Positions 50,799-60,971 of a stretch of DNA of 64,000 nucleotides are shown here, piece by piece. Position numbers and translations under genes: made by a program. The stretch covers positions 372,001-436,000 of the forward strand of contig NZ_CP092364.2 in NCBI RefSeq assembly GCF_022370755.2, given 5' to 3'. The stretch's first letter is position 1. Every line of letters starts with the position of its first letter. The notes under the pieces are model-generated. The model saw only the letters and a list, made by a program, of their open reading frames with translations, did not search any database and was not told the origin of the DNA. Source of the DNA: Mycolicibacterium goodii (GTDB taxonomy: Bacteria > Actinomycetota > Actinomycetes > Mycobacteriales > Mycobacteriaceae).

Positions 50799-52247
50799 AT
50801 GCGCATCGAAGACCTGATTTCATCCGTCCCAACCGGTCTGTGGATCGGCGGTGAAGAGCGGACCGCCACGTCGACGTTCAACGTGCTCGACCCCAGTGAC
50901 GATCAGGTGATCACCGCAGTCGCCGACGCGACCGCCGAGGATGCGATCGCCGCACTCGACGCGGCATGCGCCGTGCAGGCCGAGTGGGCCGCGACCCCGC
51001 CGCGCACGCGCGGTGAGATCCTGCGGTCGGTCTTCGAGAAGATCACCGAGCGTGCCGACGACATTGCCGCGCTGATGACGCTGGAGATGGGCAAGGTGCT
51101 GCCGGAGAGCAAGGGCGAGGTGGCCTACGGCGCCGAGTTCTTCCGGTGGTTCGCCGAGGAGGCCGTGCGTATCGACGGCCGCTACACGCATGCGCCGGCA
51201 GGCACCGGGCGGATCCTGGTGACCAAGCAGGCCGTCGGACCGTGCTACGCGATCACGCCGTGGAACTTCCCGCTTGCCATGGGCACCCGCAAGATGGGCC
51301 CGGCGTTCGCGGCCGGGTGCACGATGATCGTCAAGCCCGCGCAGGAGACTCCGCTGACCATGCTGCTGCTGGCGAAGCTCATGGATGAGGCCGGTCTGCC
51401 CAAGGGTGTTCTGTCGGTGCTGCCGACCAGTAGCCCGGGCCCGGTCACCAGCGCACTTGTCGATGACGGCCGGCTGCGCAAACTGACGTTCACGGGGTCC
51501 ACGGGTGTGGGCAAGGCGCTCGTCAAGCAGTCCGCGGACAAGTTGCTGCGGACGTCGATGGAGTTGGGCGGCAACGCCCCGTTCATCGTGTTCGACGACG
51601 CCGACGTCGACGCCGCCGTGGACGGCGCCATCCTGGCGAAGATGCGCAACGGCGGCGAGGCGTGCACCGCGGCCAACCGGTTCCACGTCGCCAACTCGGT
51701 GCGCGAGGAGTTCACCGAGAAGCTGGTCAAGCGCATGAGCGAGTTCACCCTCGGCAAGGGCCTCGACCCGTCGTCGACACTGGGACCGCTGATCAACTCC
51801 AAGCAGGTCGCCACGGTCACCGAACTGGTGTCCGACGCGGTGTCGCGCGGGGCGACCGTCGCGATCGGTGGTGTCGCACCCGACGGTCCGGGGAACTTCT
51901 ACCCGGCGACCGTGCTGGCCGACGTGCCCGCCGACGCGCGCATCCTCTCCGAGGAGGTGTTCGGCCCGGTCGCACCGATCACCGGGTTCGACACCGAAGA
52001 GGAAGGTATCGCCGCGGCCAATGACACCGAGTACGGGTTGGCGGCCTACATCTACACGCAGTCACTGGACCGCGCGCTGCGTGTGGCCGAATCGATCGAA
52101 TCCGGCATGGTCGGGATCAACCGCGGCGTGATCTCAGATCCGGCAGCTCCCTTCGGTGGCATCAAGGAATCCGGATTCGGGCGCGAAGGTGGCGTCGAGG
52201 GCATCGAGGAGTACCTCGACACCAAGTACATCGCGCTCACGAAGTAG
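50799..52247 (+). CDS. NAD(P)-dependent aldehyde dehydrogenase, SSADH-like
   Basis: A 482-residue aldehyde dehydrogenase. Catalytic Cys in [11 protein letters not shown], general base Glu in MELGGNAPF, cofactor loop [15 protein letters not shown] and C-terminal [14 protein letters not shown]. It most resembles succinate-semialdehyde dehydrogenases (GabD-like), which link GABA or 2-oxoglutarate to succinate. ATG 50799 is divergent from pgi with only 50 bases between, so the two promoters must overlap. The GABA specificity is inferred. Confidence 0.87.
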   Translation: MRIEDLISSVPTGLWIGGEERTATSTFNVLDPSDDQVITAVADATAEDAIAALDAACAVQAEWAATPPRTRGEILRSVFEKITERADDIAALMTLEMGKVLPESKGEVAYGAEFFRWFAEEAVRIDGRYTHAPAGTGRILVTKQAVGPCYAITPWNFPLAMGTRKMGPAFAAGCTMIVKPAQETPLTMLLLAKLMDEAGLPKGVLSVLPTSSPGPVTSALVDDGRLRKLTFTGSTGVGKALVKQSADKLLRTSMELGGNAPFIVFDDADVDAAVDGAILAKMRNGGEACTAANRFHVANSVREEFTEKLVKRMSEFTLGKGLDPSSTLGPLINSKQVATVTELVSDAVSRGATVAIGGVAPDGPGNFYPATVLADVPADARILSEEVFGPVAPITGFDTEEEGIAAANDTEYGLAAYIYTQSLDRALRVAESIESGMVGINRGVISDPAAPFGGIKESGFGREGGVEGIEEYLDTKYIALTK

Positions 52248-52453
52248 CGCGGCTCGGGAACGAACAGCGGCACGACGACGGTCAAGACCGCGGCGACCTG
52301 CTTGACAGTGGGCGAAAGAGTCATGGCCGGGCTTCTCGATCGGGTGGTGCGCAGATCCTGACCACGAACGCATCGACCGTGGCGCGCCTTCCGGATTCGG
52401 CGGTCGCAGGCCCCTAGACTTCTGGGCTCATACGCCAGACAGGAGGTCATGAC

Positions 52454-54475
52454 GTGACTGCGGCGCCAGTCCGTGCTGCCGGTCGCCGTCGGACCCTCCC
52501 TGCGCGAGGCGAGATCCCCGCACTCGACGGCATCCGAGCCATCGCGGTCCTGTTGGTCCTCGCCGGCCACGCGGGTGTGCCCGGTGTGGCCGGCGGATTC
52601 ATCGGCGTCGACGTCTTCTTCGTGCTGAGCGGGTTCCTGATCACGTCGTTGCTGCTCGACGAGTTCGCCCGCACCGACAGCATCGACCTCAAGGGCTTCT
52701 GGATCCGGCGCTTCCGGCGTCTGCTGCCCGCGCTGCTCGTGATGACGCTGGCCGTCGTCGCCATGCGGGACCTGTTCGGGCCCGACGCGGTGACCTCGCT
52801 GCGCGACGACGCCGTCGCGGCGTTCTTCTGGGTGTCCAACTGGGTTTTCGTCGCCCAGCAGACCGACTACTTCTCGCAGGGCGCGCCGCCTTCCCCGCTG
52901 CAGCACACGTGGTCGCTGGGTGTCGAGGAGCAGTACTACCTGGTCTGGCCGATCCTGCTGCTGTTCGTCGTCCTGCTGCTGCGTCGGCGCAGTGTGCGCG
53001 CGGTGCGTATCGCGGTGTTCGTGGTCGCGACGGCCGGTGTGGCGGCCTCGGCGGCAGGCGCGATCGGTTTCGTCGACGCCGACACGTTGAACCGTGTGTA
53101 CTTCGGCACGGAGTTCCGCGCGCAGGGCCTGCTGCTGGGGGCCGCGGCCGCGGCGCTACTGGTGCGGGACTGGTCGGCGCTCACGGTGTCGGGAACCCTG
53201 ATCCGCGCGCGGTGGCGGCGCTGGGTGGCATGGGTGCTGCCGGTGCTGGGGCTGGCGGTGCTCGGAGTCGCCGCGCACGTCGCCACGGGCGATGTCGACG
53301 ACTTCCGGCACGGCCTGCTGATCATCGTCGCAGTGGCCGCGGTGCTGGTGATCGCGCCCGTCGCCCTCGATCAGTACGGCTGGGTGGCCAGAGCGCTGGC
53401 GTGGCGGCCGCTCGTCTGGCTGGGCGCCATCTCCTACGGCGTCTACCTGTGGCACTGGCCGCTGTTCGGCATCCTCAACGGCGAACGCACAGGGCTGACC
53501 GGTTGGTCGCTCGTCGCGCTGCGGTGCGGCGTCACGATCGGACTCGCGTGGCTGTCGTGGCGGTTCGTCGAGCAGCCGGTGCGGCGGTGGCGTCCGCAAC
53601 ACGTGCCGATGCTGCCGCTGGCCGCGGCGACCGCCGCGACCGCGGCCGTCGTCACCATGACCGTCGTGCCCGTCACGCCGCAGACTCAGCCGCTCGGACC
53701 GGATGTCATGTCGGCCGCCGCGGTGCAGCCGGACGTGGGTGCCGAGGTGCCCATTCTGGGCGAAACACCTGCCCGCCGGGCTCCGGGAACCCACAGTGTC
53801 GCGGTGTTCGGCGACTCGGTCGCGTGGACGTTGTTGCGCTATCTGCCCGCGACGCCGGGGCTTGCCTTCAGCAATTACACGACCATCGGCTGCGGAATCG
53901 CGCGCGGCGGGCCGTACCGGTCGGCGGGGGAGACCCTCAACCAGAAACCCGAATGCGACACGTGGCCCGAACGCTGGGCCCAGCGCATCAAGCACGACCG
54001 GCCCGACACCGTGCTGCTGATGATCGGCCGCTGGGAGATCGTCGACCGCAAGCACGACGGCAGCTGGACCCACATCGGCGAGGACGACTACGACAAGTAC
54101 CTCACGGGGGAACTGCAGCGGGCCCTCGACATCCTCGGCTCGACCGGCGCCCGCGTCGTCGTCACGACCGCGCCCTACAACCGTCGCGGCGAACGCGCCG
54201 ACGGCAGCCTCTACCCCGAAGATCAGCCCGCACGAGTGCGGGCGTGGAACAAGATCCTGCGCGAGGTCGCCGACAAACGGCCGAACGTGTCCGTGCTGGA
54301 CTTCAACGCCAAGCTCAACCCCGACGGCGCCTACACCGCCCGCGTCGACGGCATCCGGATGCGCAGCGACGGCGTCCATCCGACGGCCGAGGCCGTGAAG
54401 TGGCTGACGCCGTGGCTGGTCGACTCGCTCAAGAAGTTGCCGCCGGGCAGGCAGCCGGTCGCACCCGCGCGCTAG
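52454..54475 (+). CDS. OafA-type acyltransferase with C-terminal SGNH domain
   Basis: A 673-residue membrane enzyme. The N-terminal acyltransferase-3 domain (about 20-410, ~11 spans) has LDGIRAIAVLLVLAGHAG with the catalytic-type His and the block WSLGVEEQYYLVWPILLLF. The C-terminal extracytoplasmic SGNH hydrolase-like domain (about 450-660) has VAVFGDSVAWTLL and DGVHPTAEAVKW (GDS Ser and the final Asp-His). Such enzymes acylate sugars of envelope glycans or lipids. GTG 52454. Its end overlaps the chorismate mutase gene by 4 bases. Confidence 0.87.
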   Translation: MTAAPVRAAGRRRTLPARGEIPALDGIRAIAVLLVLAGHAGVPGVAGGFIGVDVFFVLSGFLITSLLLDEFARTDSIDLKGFWIRRFRRLLPALLVMTLAVVAMRDLFGPDAVTSLRDDAVAAFFWVSNWVFVAQQTDYFSQGAPPSPLQHTWSLGVEEQYYLVWPILLLFVVLLLRRRSVRAVRIAVFVVATAGVAASAAGAIGFVDADTLNRVYFGTEFRAQGLLLGAAAAALLVRDWSALTVSGTLIRARWRRWVAWVLPVLGLAVLGVAAHVATGDVDDFRHGLLIIVAVAAVLVIAPVALDQYGWVARALAWRPLVWLGAISYGVYLWHWPLFGILNGERTGLTGWSLVALRCGVTIGLAWLSWRFVEQPVRRWRPQHVPMLPLAAATAATAAVVTMTVVPVTPQTQPLGPDVMSAAAVQPDVGAEVPILGETPARRAPGTHSVAVFGDSVAWTLLRYLPATPGLAFSNYTTIGCGIARGGPYRSAGETLNQKPECDTWPERWAQRIKHDRPDTVLLMIGRWEIVDRKHDGSWTHIGEDDYDKYLTGELQRALDILGSTGARVVVTTAPYNRRGERADGSLYPEDQPARVRAWNKILREVADKRPNVSVLDFNAKLNPDGAYTARVDGIRMRSDGVHPTAEAVKWLTPWLVDSLKKLPPGRQPVAPAR

Positions 54476-54738
54476 TACCCGAGGCGGCCACGGCCGAGCC
54501 GCAGCAGCAGCATGGCCAGGTCCTTGCCTTCTGGGCCGAGCGCGTCGATGTAGCGCTCGATGACCTTCATCTCACGGCTGTGCACCAGCCGGGTACCGCC
54601 CGATGCCATACGTGCCTTGCCGATCGTCTTCGACACTTCGGTGCGCCGCTGGATGGCGGCGATGATGGTGGCGTCGAGTTCGTCGATCTCGCGACGTAGG
54701 TCATCGATCTCAGGCACGGCTTCGATGGTCTCAGGCAT
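54472..54738 (-). CDS. aroQ: Chorismate mutase, AroQ-delta type
   Basis: An 88-residue intracellular chorismate mutase, which converts chorismate to prephenate in Phe/Tyr synthesis. The AroQ helix reads LRREIDELDATIIAAIQRRTEVSKTIGKARM, followed by SREMKVIERY and the C-terminal LLRLGRGRLGY. Arg in the first helix, Lys in the KTIGKARM part and Arg and Glu in the SREM..ER stretch are active-site candidates. In M. tuberculosis (Rv0948c) activity needs complex formation with DAHP synthase via the C-terminus, and the tail RLGRGRLG(Y/H) is conserved. ATG 54738 has GAGGAG; a longer start at 54789 is possible. Confidence 0.9.
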   Translation of the reverse strand: MPETIEAVPEIDDLRREIDELDATIIAAIQRRTEVSKTIGKARMASGGTRLVHSREMKVIERYIDALGPEGKDLAMLLLRLGRGRLGY

Positions 54739-54973
54739 GTGAGGCTCCTCATCGTGTGGGGTCCCGTCCGGTGTTCGGGCCTCACACAAGAGACGAGCCC
54801 CGGATCCGGATGCGGACCGCGGGGCTGGGAAGGGGGAAGGCAGCTAGACCACGGGCACCGCAGGCCGGTACCCGTAGAAAAATCGCCTCTGCTCGATGAG
54901 CACGTATCGAGTGTGCCACCCGATGTCGTCCCCTCGCAAAGATGTCGGCGATGCGCGGTAGGTTTGAGCCGAG

Positions 54974-57337
54974 ATGACCACCTCCTCAGCCCACTTCCCC
55001 CTGGCCGCCACAGCCGGCGACGTCGATCAACTCCTGGACGGACTCAACCCGCAGCAGCGCCAGGCGGTGCTTCACGAGGGTTCGCCCTTGCTGATCGTCG
55101 CCGGTGCCGGTTCGGGGAAGACGGCCGTGCTGACCCGGCGCATCGCCTACCTGCTCGCGGCGCGCGAGGTCGGGGTGGGCCAGGTGCTGGCCATCACGTT
55201 CACCAACAAGGCCGCGGCAGAGATGCGCGAGCGTGTGGTCCAGTTGGTCGGCCCCCGCGCGAAGGCCATGTGGGTGTCGACGTTCCACTCGACGTGTGTG
55301 CGGATCCTGCGCAACCAGGCGTCGCTGCTGCCCGGGCTGAACTCGAATTTCTCGATCTACGACTCCGACGATTCCCGGCGCCTGCTGATGATGATCGGCA
55401 AGGACCTCGGTCTGGACACCAAGCGGTACTCGCCGCGGCTGCTGGCCAATGGCATCTCCAACCTGAAGAACGAGTTGATCGGCCCCGAGCAGGCCGCCGC
55501 CGAGGCGTCCGAGGCCGGCGACGAGATGGCCACGATCATCGCCCAGGTGTACGGCGAGTACCAGCGCCGGTTGCGGGCGGCCAACGCGCTGGACTTCGAC
55601 GACCTGATCGGCGAGACGGTCGCGGTGCTGCAGGCCTACCCGCAGATCGCGCAGTACTACCGGCGCCGGTTCCGGCACATCCTGGTCGACGAGTACCAGG
55701 ACACCAACCATGCGCAGTACGTGCTGGTGCGTGAACTCGTCGGGCACCACCTCGAGGAGCACGACGGCGTGCCGCCGTCCGAATTGTGCGTGGTGGGTGA
55801 CGCCGACCAGTCGATCTATGCGTTCCGCGGCGCGACGATCCGCAACATCGAGGACTTCGAACGCGACTTCCCCGATGCCACCACGATCCTGCTTGAGCAG
55901 AACTACCGGTCGACGCAGACGATCCTCAACGCCGCGAACGCGGTGATCGCCCGCAACACCGGGCGGCGCGAGAAGCGCCTGTGGACCGACGCGGGTGAGG
56001 GCGAGCTCATCGTCGGCTATGTCGCCGACAACGAGCACGACGAGGCGCGCTTCGTCGCCGACGAGATCGACGCCCTCACCGACCGGCACGGGTACAACTA
56101 CAACGACATCGCGGTGTTCTACCGCACCAACAACTCGTCGCGTGCGCTGGAAGAGGTCTTCATCCGCGCCGGCATCCCGTACAAAGTCGTTGGCGGCGTG
56201 CGTTTCTACGAGCGTCGCGAGATCCGCGACATCGTCGCCTACCTGCGCGTGCTGGACAATCCCGGCGATTCGGTGAGCATGCGCCGCATCCTCAACACCC
56301 CGCGCCGCGGCATCGGCGACCGTGCCGAGGCGTGCGTCGCGGTGTACGCCGAGAACACCGGCGTGAGCTTCAACGAGGCGCTGCAGGCCGCCGCCGAAGG
56401 GCGCGTGCCGATGCTCAACACGCGCTCGGAGAAGTGCATCGCAAGCTTCGTCGAGATGCTCGACGAACTGCGCGGCAAGCTCGACGAAGAACTGGGTGAC
56501 CTGGTCGAAGCGGTGCTGGAGCGCACCGGATACCGCCGCGAGCTCGAGGCCTCCAGCGATCCGCAGGATCTGGCCCGCCTCGACAACCTCAACGAGTTGG
56601 TCAGCGTCGCACACGAGTTCAGCATCGACCTGGCCAACGCGCAGGCCCTCGCCGAGGAGAGCGACGAACCGGTCGACGAGGACATCCCCGACACGGGCGT
56701 GCTGGCGCAGTTCCTGGAGCGCGTGTCGCTGGTCGCCGACGCCGACGAGATCCCCGAGGAGGGATCCGGTGTCGTGACGATGATGACCCTGCACACCGCC
56801 AAGGGCCTGGAGTTCCCCGCGGTGTTCGTGACCGGCTGGGAGGACGGCATGTTCCCCCACATGCGGGCGCTCGGCGATCCCAACGAACTGTCCGAGGAAC
56901 GGCGCCTGGCCTACGTCGGCCTCACGCGTGCCCGGCAGCGGCTGTATCTCAGCCGGGCGAAGGTGCGGTCGTCGTGGGGCCAGCCCATGCTCAACCCGGA
57001 ATCGCGGTTCCTGCGCGAGATTCCGCAGGAGCTCATCGACTGGCGCCGCATCGAGCAACCCACCCCGGCCTACGGCGCTCCGGGTCGTATGTCCTCCGGT
57101 GGCGGCGGTGGTGTGGGCTTCGGCTCGCCACGCCCCTCGCCGAACCGGCCAGGCGGTGGCCGTAACAAGCCGCTCATGGTCCTAGAGCCCGGCGACCGCG
57201 TCACTCACGACAAGTACGGCCTCGGCCGCGTCGAGGAGGTCTCGGGCACCGGCGAATCCGCGATGTCGCTCATCGACTTCGGCAGCGCGGGCCGTGTCAA
57301 GCTCATGCACAATCACGCGCCGCTGCAGAAGCTCTAG
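54974..57337 (+). CDS. pcrA: UvrD/PcrA-type SF1 DNA helicase
   Basis: A 787-residue 3'-5' helicase, the UvrD1 of mycobacteria. Walker A VAGAGSGKTAVLTRR (about 37), motif Ia AITFTNKAAAEM, motif II VDEYQDTN, motif III GDADQSIYAFRGA, motif IV LEQNYRSTQT, motif V HTAKGLEFPAVFV and motif VI YVGLTRARQRLYLS are complete. A Gly-rich linker (SSGGGGGVGFGS) leads to a small C-terminal Tudor-like domain (GDRVTHDKYGLGRVEEVSG) that binds partners such as RNA polymerase or Ku in related proteins. Position matches Rv0949. Confidence 0.94.
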   Translation: MTTSSAHFPLAATAGDVDQLLDGLNPQQRQAVLHEGSPLLIVAGAGSGKTAVLTRRIAYLLAAREVGVGQVLAITFTNKAAAEMRERVVQLVGPRAKAMWVSTFHSTCVRILRNQASLLPGLNSNFSIYDSDDSRRLLMMIGKDLGLDTKRYSPRLLANGISNLKNELIGPEQAAAEASEAGDEMATIIAQVYGEYQRRLRAANALDFDDLIGETVAVLQAYPQIAQYYRRRFRHILVDEYQDTNHAQYVLVRELVGHHLEEHDGVPPSELCVVGDADQSIYAFRGATIRNIEDFERDFPDATTILLEQNYRSTQTILNAANAVIARNTGRREKRLWTDAGEGELIVGYVADNEHDEARFVADEIDALTDRHGYNYNDIAVFYRTNNSSRALEEVFIRAGIPYKVVGGVRFYERREIRDIVAYLRVLDNPGDSVSMRRILNTPRRGIGDRAEACVAVYAENTGVSFNEALQAAAEGRVPMLNTRSEKCIASFVEMLDELRGKLDEELGDLVEAVLERTGYRRELEASSDPQDLARLDNLNELVSVAHEFSIDLANAQALAEESDEPVDEDIPDTGVLAQFLERVSLVADADEIPEEGSGVVTMMTLHTAKGLEFPAVFVTGWEDGMFPHMRALGDPNELSEERRLAYVGLTRARQRLYLSRAKVRSSWGQPMLNPESRFLREIPQELIDWRRIEQPTPAYGAPGRMSSGGGGGVGFGSPRPSPNRPGGGRNKPLMVLEPGDRVTHDKYGLGRVEEVSGTGESAMSLIDFGSAGRVKLMHNHAPLQKL

Positions 57338-57387
57338 CCGTACTCGGTTGCGCCGAGATCGACGTAAATGCCGTCCCGCGTGCGGAT

Positions 57388-57816
57388 TTACGACATTCTC
57401 GTCGGTCTCGCGGACTGGGCGTGGCTCCACGGATCGTCGGCAAGCCGCACGGGCGCGGGCAATTGCGACTCGGGCAGCGGCGGAACCGAGGTGAGCACCG
57501 CGTTCTTGTCGAGCCGCGCGCCCGGCGTGCGACCCTGCCCCCAGCCGACGAGCTCGCGGTACCTGCCGAACAGCCCGGCGTTGCGCACCGCGTCCTCGTC
57601 GGCGTGCGGGCTGTCCGGGCCGACCGGTTCCGACACGGGGGCGACGTAGAGCGCGTCGGTGGGGCAGTAGGCCTCACACATGAAGCACGTCTGGCAGTCG
57701 GATTGGCGCGCGATCACCGGGATGCCGTCATCGCCGCGGTCGAAGACATCGGTCGGACACACCTTGACGCACACGTCGCACGCGATGCACGCCGTACGGC
57801 TGACGATTTCGATCAT
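57388..57816 (-). CDS. Two-cluster ferredoxin, AprB-like
   Basis: A 142-residue protein with two 4Fe-4S motifs: CIACDVCVKVCP (about 10-21) and CQTCFMCEAYCP (about 41-52). After the clusters comes a ~85-residue tail rich in Pro and Arg. The arrangement resembles AprB (adenylylsulfate reductase beta), and it directly follows a flavoprotein of AprA/fumarate reductase type, with ATGA overlap. It probably passes electrons to or from that flavoprotein. Last gene of the minus-strand operon. Confidence 0.85.
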   Translation of the reverse strand: MIEIVSRTACIACDVCVKVCPTDVFDRGDDGIPVIARQSDCQTCFMCEAYCPTDALYVAPVSEPVGPDSPHADEDAVRNAGLFGRYRELVGWGQGRTPGARLDKNAVLTSVPPLPESQLPAPVRLADDPWSHAQSARPTRMS

Positions 57817-59402
57817 GCGACCGCCTCCGACGAGATGAGCAGCGGCGCAACGGGATCAGGTGCAGTCCACACCGCGTCGAGCCCGCCGACGAGGATGCGG
57901 TGATCGAACCGCGTATCGGTGTCGGGGAGGTCCTCACGGCGATGCAGGCCGCGGGTCTCCGCGCGGGCCAGAGACGCCACGGTCAGCCAGCGTGCCGCCG
58001 CCACGAGCGCGACAGCCTGACGCACCTTGTACGTCTCACGTGGGGCGACAGGGGCGAGTCCGTCGGCGACGTCGCGCCACAGGGACTCGAGGGCCGAGGC
58101 CGATTCGGTCAGGCGCTCCTGGGTCTTGAGATAGCTGCGCAGTGGCGGCAGCACGTGCTCCTGCGCGGCGCGCACCACCTCGTCGACGGTCGGGGCGCCC
58201 TTGCGGGTGCGAACCGTGACCGTATCCCCGTGCGGTTGGCGCACTGTGCGTCGGCGGCTGAATTCGGCGGCCCCGCGCCCGGCGAACGTGCCCGACGCGA
58301 TCGCCCACGAACCGTTGTGGCTGCCGCCGCCGGACCTCGAACCGGTGATGAGCTCGCGGGTCGCGGCGTCTCCGGCCGCGTACAACCCCGGAACTGTTGT
58401 CGCGCAATCGGGCGCGGTGAGACGCAGGCCTCCGGTACCACGTACCGATCCCTCGTGGACCATCCGGATCGGGTATGCGGTGGTGAACGGGTCGATGCCG
58501 GCCTTGTCGAGCGGCAGGAAGTAGTTGGGCTGCGCGTCGCGCATGGTCTGGTGGATGTGCTCGGGGGCCCGGTCGAGGCGGGCGAACACACGCCTGCCGC
58601 GTGCGAGCTCCCGCTGCGCGTCCTGGCGGCCACCGAGGCCCAGTTGTGTGGGGAGCGGCCGGCCCTGCTCGTCGAAGAAGCTGCCCCACTGCAGCATCCG
58701 GCCCTTGGTGTGGGTGCCCCATTCTGGGGCCAACGCGTAGGCCGTGCTGAATTCCATTCCCGACAGGGCGGCCCCGTGTTCGGCGGCCATGAGCAGCCCG
58801 TCGCCGGTGTCGACGTTGGTGCCGAAGGTGCCTGACAGGAACGCGGTTCCGCCGGTGGCGACCACGACGGCACCCGCACTGATCCGCCACGGACGTCCGC
58901 CTTCCTGGCGAGCGATTCCGGTGGCGCCGTCGACGACGCCGTCGGCGTCGGCCGTCAACGCGAGCGCGGGGTGGTGGTCGAGGATGGTCACACCGCTGCG
59001 GTGGACCTTGCGGCGCATGCGACGCATGTACTCGGGACCCTGCAGGCTGCTGCGCATGGGCCTGCCGTCATCACCGACCGGAAAGGGATAACCCCATTCG
59101 GCCAGCTGCTCGATGCGGTCCCACGACGTCGAGAGAACCCGGAGCATCCAGTCGGCGTCGGTGATCCGGCCCGCCGCGTTCTCGCGCTCGCGGACCGATT
59201 CCTCGCGACGCGGCCCCGGCGGGATGAGCCACAGGTTGTTGCCGCCGGCCGCGGTGGCCCCGCTGGTGCCGCAGTGGCCCTTGTCCACCAGGATCACCCG
59301 AGCGTCGGACTCGGTCGCCGAGATCGCCGCCCATGTCGCCGCCGGGCCACCGCCGATCACCAGCACGTCGGTGTCGATCGTGTCGAGCTCGTCACCGGTC
59401 AT
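57813..59402 (-). CDS. FAD-dependent oxidoreductase, AprA/FrdA-like
   Basis: A 529-residue flavoprotein of the FrdA/SdhA/AprA superfamily. FAD loop TDVLVIGGGPAATWAAISATESDARVILVDKG, the SGATAAGGNN segment near the flavin, GAVVVATGGTAFLSG and the C-terminal GLYAAGDAATRELITGSRSGGGSH (FAD contact). Active-site Arg/His of fumarate reductases are not obvious, so fumarate is unlikely. Coupled to a two-cluster ferredoxin, it looks AprAB-like, but whether it acts on APS is not shown. ATG 59402 overlaps the ABC ATPase stop by 11 bases. Confidence 0.82.
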   Translation of the reverse strand: MTGDELDTIDTDVLVIGGGPAATWAAISATESDARVILVDKGHCGTSGATAAGGNNLWLIPPGPRREESVRERENAAGRITDADWMLRVLSTSWDRIEQLAEWGYPFPVGDDGRPMRSSLQGPEYMRRMRRKVHRSGVTILDHHPALALTADADGVVDGATGIARQEGGRPWRISAGAVVVATGGTAFLSGTFGTNVDTGDGLLMAAEHGAALSGMEFSTAYALAPEWGTHTKGRMLQWGSFFDEQGRPLPTQLGLGGRQDAQRELARGRRVFARLDRAPEHIHQTMRDAQPNYFLPLDKAGIDPFTTAYPIRMVHEGSVRGTGGLRLTAPDCATTVPGLYAAGDAATRELITGSRSGGGSHNGSWAIASGTFAGRGAAEFSRRRTVRQPHGDTVTVRTRKGAPTVDEVVRAAQEHVLPPLRSYLKTQERLTESASALESLWRDVADGLAPVAPRETYKVRQAVALVAAARWLTVASLARAETRGLHRREDLPDTDTRFDHRILVGGLDAVWTAPDPVAPLLISSEAVA

Positions 59403-60120
59403 GGCCGACCTCCTCGCGAACACCGAGTTCGGCGAGCAGGATCCGGCGCAGATCGTCGAAGCCGTCGTCACCCCGGCTACGGGGGAAGGGCAGGTCGACG
59501 TGCCGGTCGAGCGACACACGGCCACCGGAGAGCACGACCACCCGGTCGGCCAGCAGGATCGCCTCGTCGACATCGTGGGTGACGTGCAGGACCGCCATGT
59601 GCCGTCGTGCCCACAGTTCGTGCAGAAGCCGGTACATCTTGAGGCGGGTCAACGCATCGAGGGCGCCGAACGGTTCGTCGAGCAACAGCAGATCCGGTTC
59701 CCGCACCAGTGCCCGAGCCAGCGAGACCCGTTGTGCCTCACCGCCGGACAGGGACAGCGGCCAGCTCTTGGCCTTGGCGCTCAGACCGACCTCGTCGAGC
59801 GCGGCTCGGGCCCGCGCGGTGCGACTCGGTTCGTCGGGACCGCCGTCGGGCAGGGCGAACGTGACGTTGGCCAGCGCCCGCCGCCACGGCAGCAGCCGCG
59901 GGTTCTGGAACACCACCGCACGCGACCGCGGCACCACCACGGATCCGGTGACGTCATCGTCGAGGCCGGCGAGAATGCGCAGCAGCGTGCTCTTGCCGGA
60001 TCCGGACCGGCCCAGCATCGCGACGAATTCGCCGTCGGCGATCTGCAATTCGAGACCGTCGAGCACCTGTTGCGGGCCGAACGCGCGCCGCAGACCGCTC
60101 ACCTGCACCACGGCCGTCAT
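59392..60120 (-). CDS. ABC transporter ATP-binding protein, SsuB-like
   Basis: A 242-residue ATPase. Walker A MLGRSGSGKSTLLRILAGL, Q-loop FQNPRLLPWRRALANV, signature LSLSGGEAQRVSLARAL and Walker B LLLLDEPFGALD, switch His in LHVTHDVDEA. It belongs to the nitrate/sulfonate/taurine (SsuB/TauB) subfamily. Stop-start overlaps join it to the permease upstream (ATGA) and the flavoprotein downstream. Confidence 0.92.
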   Translation of the reverse strand: MTAVVQVSGLRRAFGPQQVLDGLELQIADGEFVAMLGRSGSGKSTLLRILAGLDDDVTGSVVVPRSRAVVFQNPRLLPWRRALANVTFALPDGGPDEPSRTARARAALDEVGLSAKAKSWPLSLSGGEAQRVSLARALVREPDLLLLDEPFGALDALTRLKMYRLLHELWARRHMAVLHVTHDVDEAILLADRVVVLSGGRVSLDRHVDLPFPRSRGDDGFDDLRRILLAELGVREEVGHDR

Positions 60121-60971
60121 GAGACGCCGTCGAATCCGTTGCGCCAGGACAGCAGAAGCCGCTCCAGCAGGCGCACCAGGCTGTAGGACAGCAGGCCCGC
60201 GATCGCGTAGATGACGATCACCAACAGCGACACGTCGAACTGCAGGTTGGTCTGGGCACGCGACATCAAGAAGCCGATGCCCTCGGTGGTGTTGATCATC
60301 TCGGCGAAGATCAGGCTGAGCCAGGCGCTGGACAACCCGAGTCGCAGTCCCACAAGAAAATTCGGCATCGCACCGGGCAAGATCACCTGCGTGATCAACG
60401 TGCGGCGGGGTGCCTCCAGGGTCTGTGCCATCTCGACGAGTTGACGGTCCACGCCGCGGATCCCGGAGTACGTGTTGATGTAGATCGCGATGGCGACGCC
60501 GGTGGTGATCAGGACGACCTTGGGTCCCTCACCGATGCCCATCCAGATGATCAGCAGCGGCGTGAGCGCGAAGTTCGGTACGGCCTTGAGGATCTGCATC
60601 GTCCAGTCGAGCAGATCCTCACCGCTGCGCGTCAGGCCCGCGAGCACCGCCAACACCACACCGATCAGGATGCCGAGGACCGTGCCGACCAGTACCCGCA
60701 CCGCCGAGGCGCCGACATGCGTGGCGAGCTGGCCGTTGTCGAACAGCCGCCACGCGGTGGCCGCGACGTCGGCGGGCGGAGGGAACAGGTCGGTGTTGAG
60801 CAGTCCCGTGCCGGATCCCACGGTCCACGCCAACAGGATCAGGGCCGGGCCGATCAACCGCCGCAACGGTCGGGGAATGCGGGCCCACAGGCTCTTTCGC
60901 TTGGTGTGGCCCGCCGTGATGTCGACGAGTTCGGGTCCCGCCGCCTCCGGCGCGACCGCGGTGGCTGTCAT
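60117..60971 (-). CDS. ABC transporter permease, SsuC-like
   Basis: A 284-residue permease of the BPD_transp_1 class with ~6 spans. The EAA-type loop is TLEAPRRTLITQVILPGAMPNFLVGLRLGLSSAWLSLIFAEMI, typical of SsuC/TauC permeases. ATG 60971 overlaps the substrate-binding protein stop (ATGA). Forms the importer with the ATPase and the lipoprotein. Confidence 0.9.
   Translation of the reverse strand: MTATAVAPEAAGPELVDITAGHTKRKSLWARIPRPLRRLIGPALILLAWTVGSGTGLLNTDLFPPPADVAATAWRLFDNGQLATHVGASAVRVLVGTVLGILIGVVLAVLAGLTRSGEDLLDWTMQILKAVPNFALTPLLIIWMGIGEGPKVVLITTGVAIAIYINTYSGIRGVDRQLVEMAQTLEAPRRTLITQVILPGAMPNFLVGLRLGLSSAWLSLIFAEMINTTEGIGFLMSRAQTNLQFDVSLLVIVIYAIAGLLSYSLVRLLERLLLSWRNGFDGVS

Noticed and set aside
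52250..52450. Minus-strand peptide starting MTLSPTVKQVAAVLTVVVPLF, like a signal peptide
   Set aside because: The frame continues into the shadow of the aldehyde dehydrogenase gene without a mature protein pattern.
54796..54826. 7-bp stem (AGCCCCG/CGGGGCT) upstream of chorismate mutase as an attenuator
   Set aside because: Loop of 17 bases, no leader peptide rich in Phe or Tyr, no competing stem.
57363..57392. Inverted repeat CGTAAAT...ATTTACG between pcrA and the ferredoxin gene
   Set aside because: Seven-base A/T-rich arms with a 16-base spacer, partly inside the ferredoxin 3' end; too weak to call a terminator.
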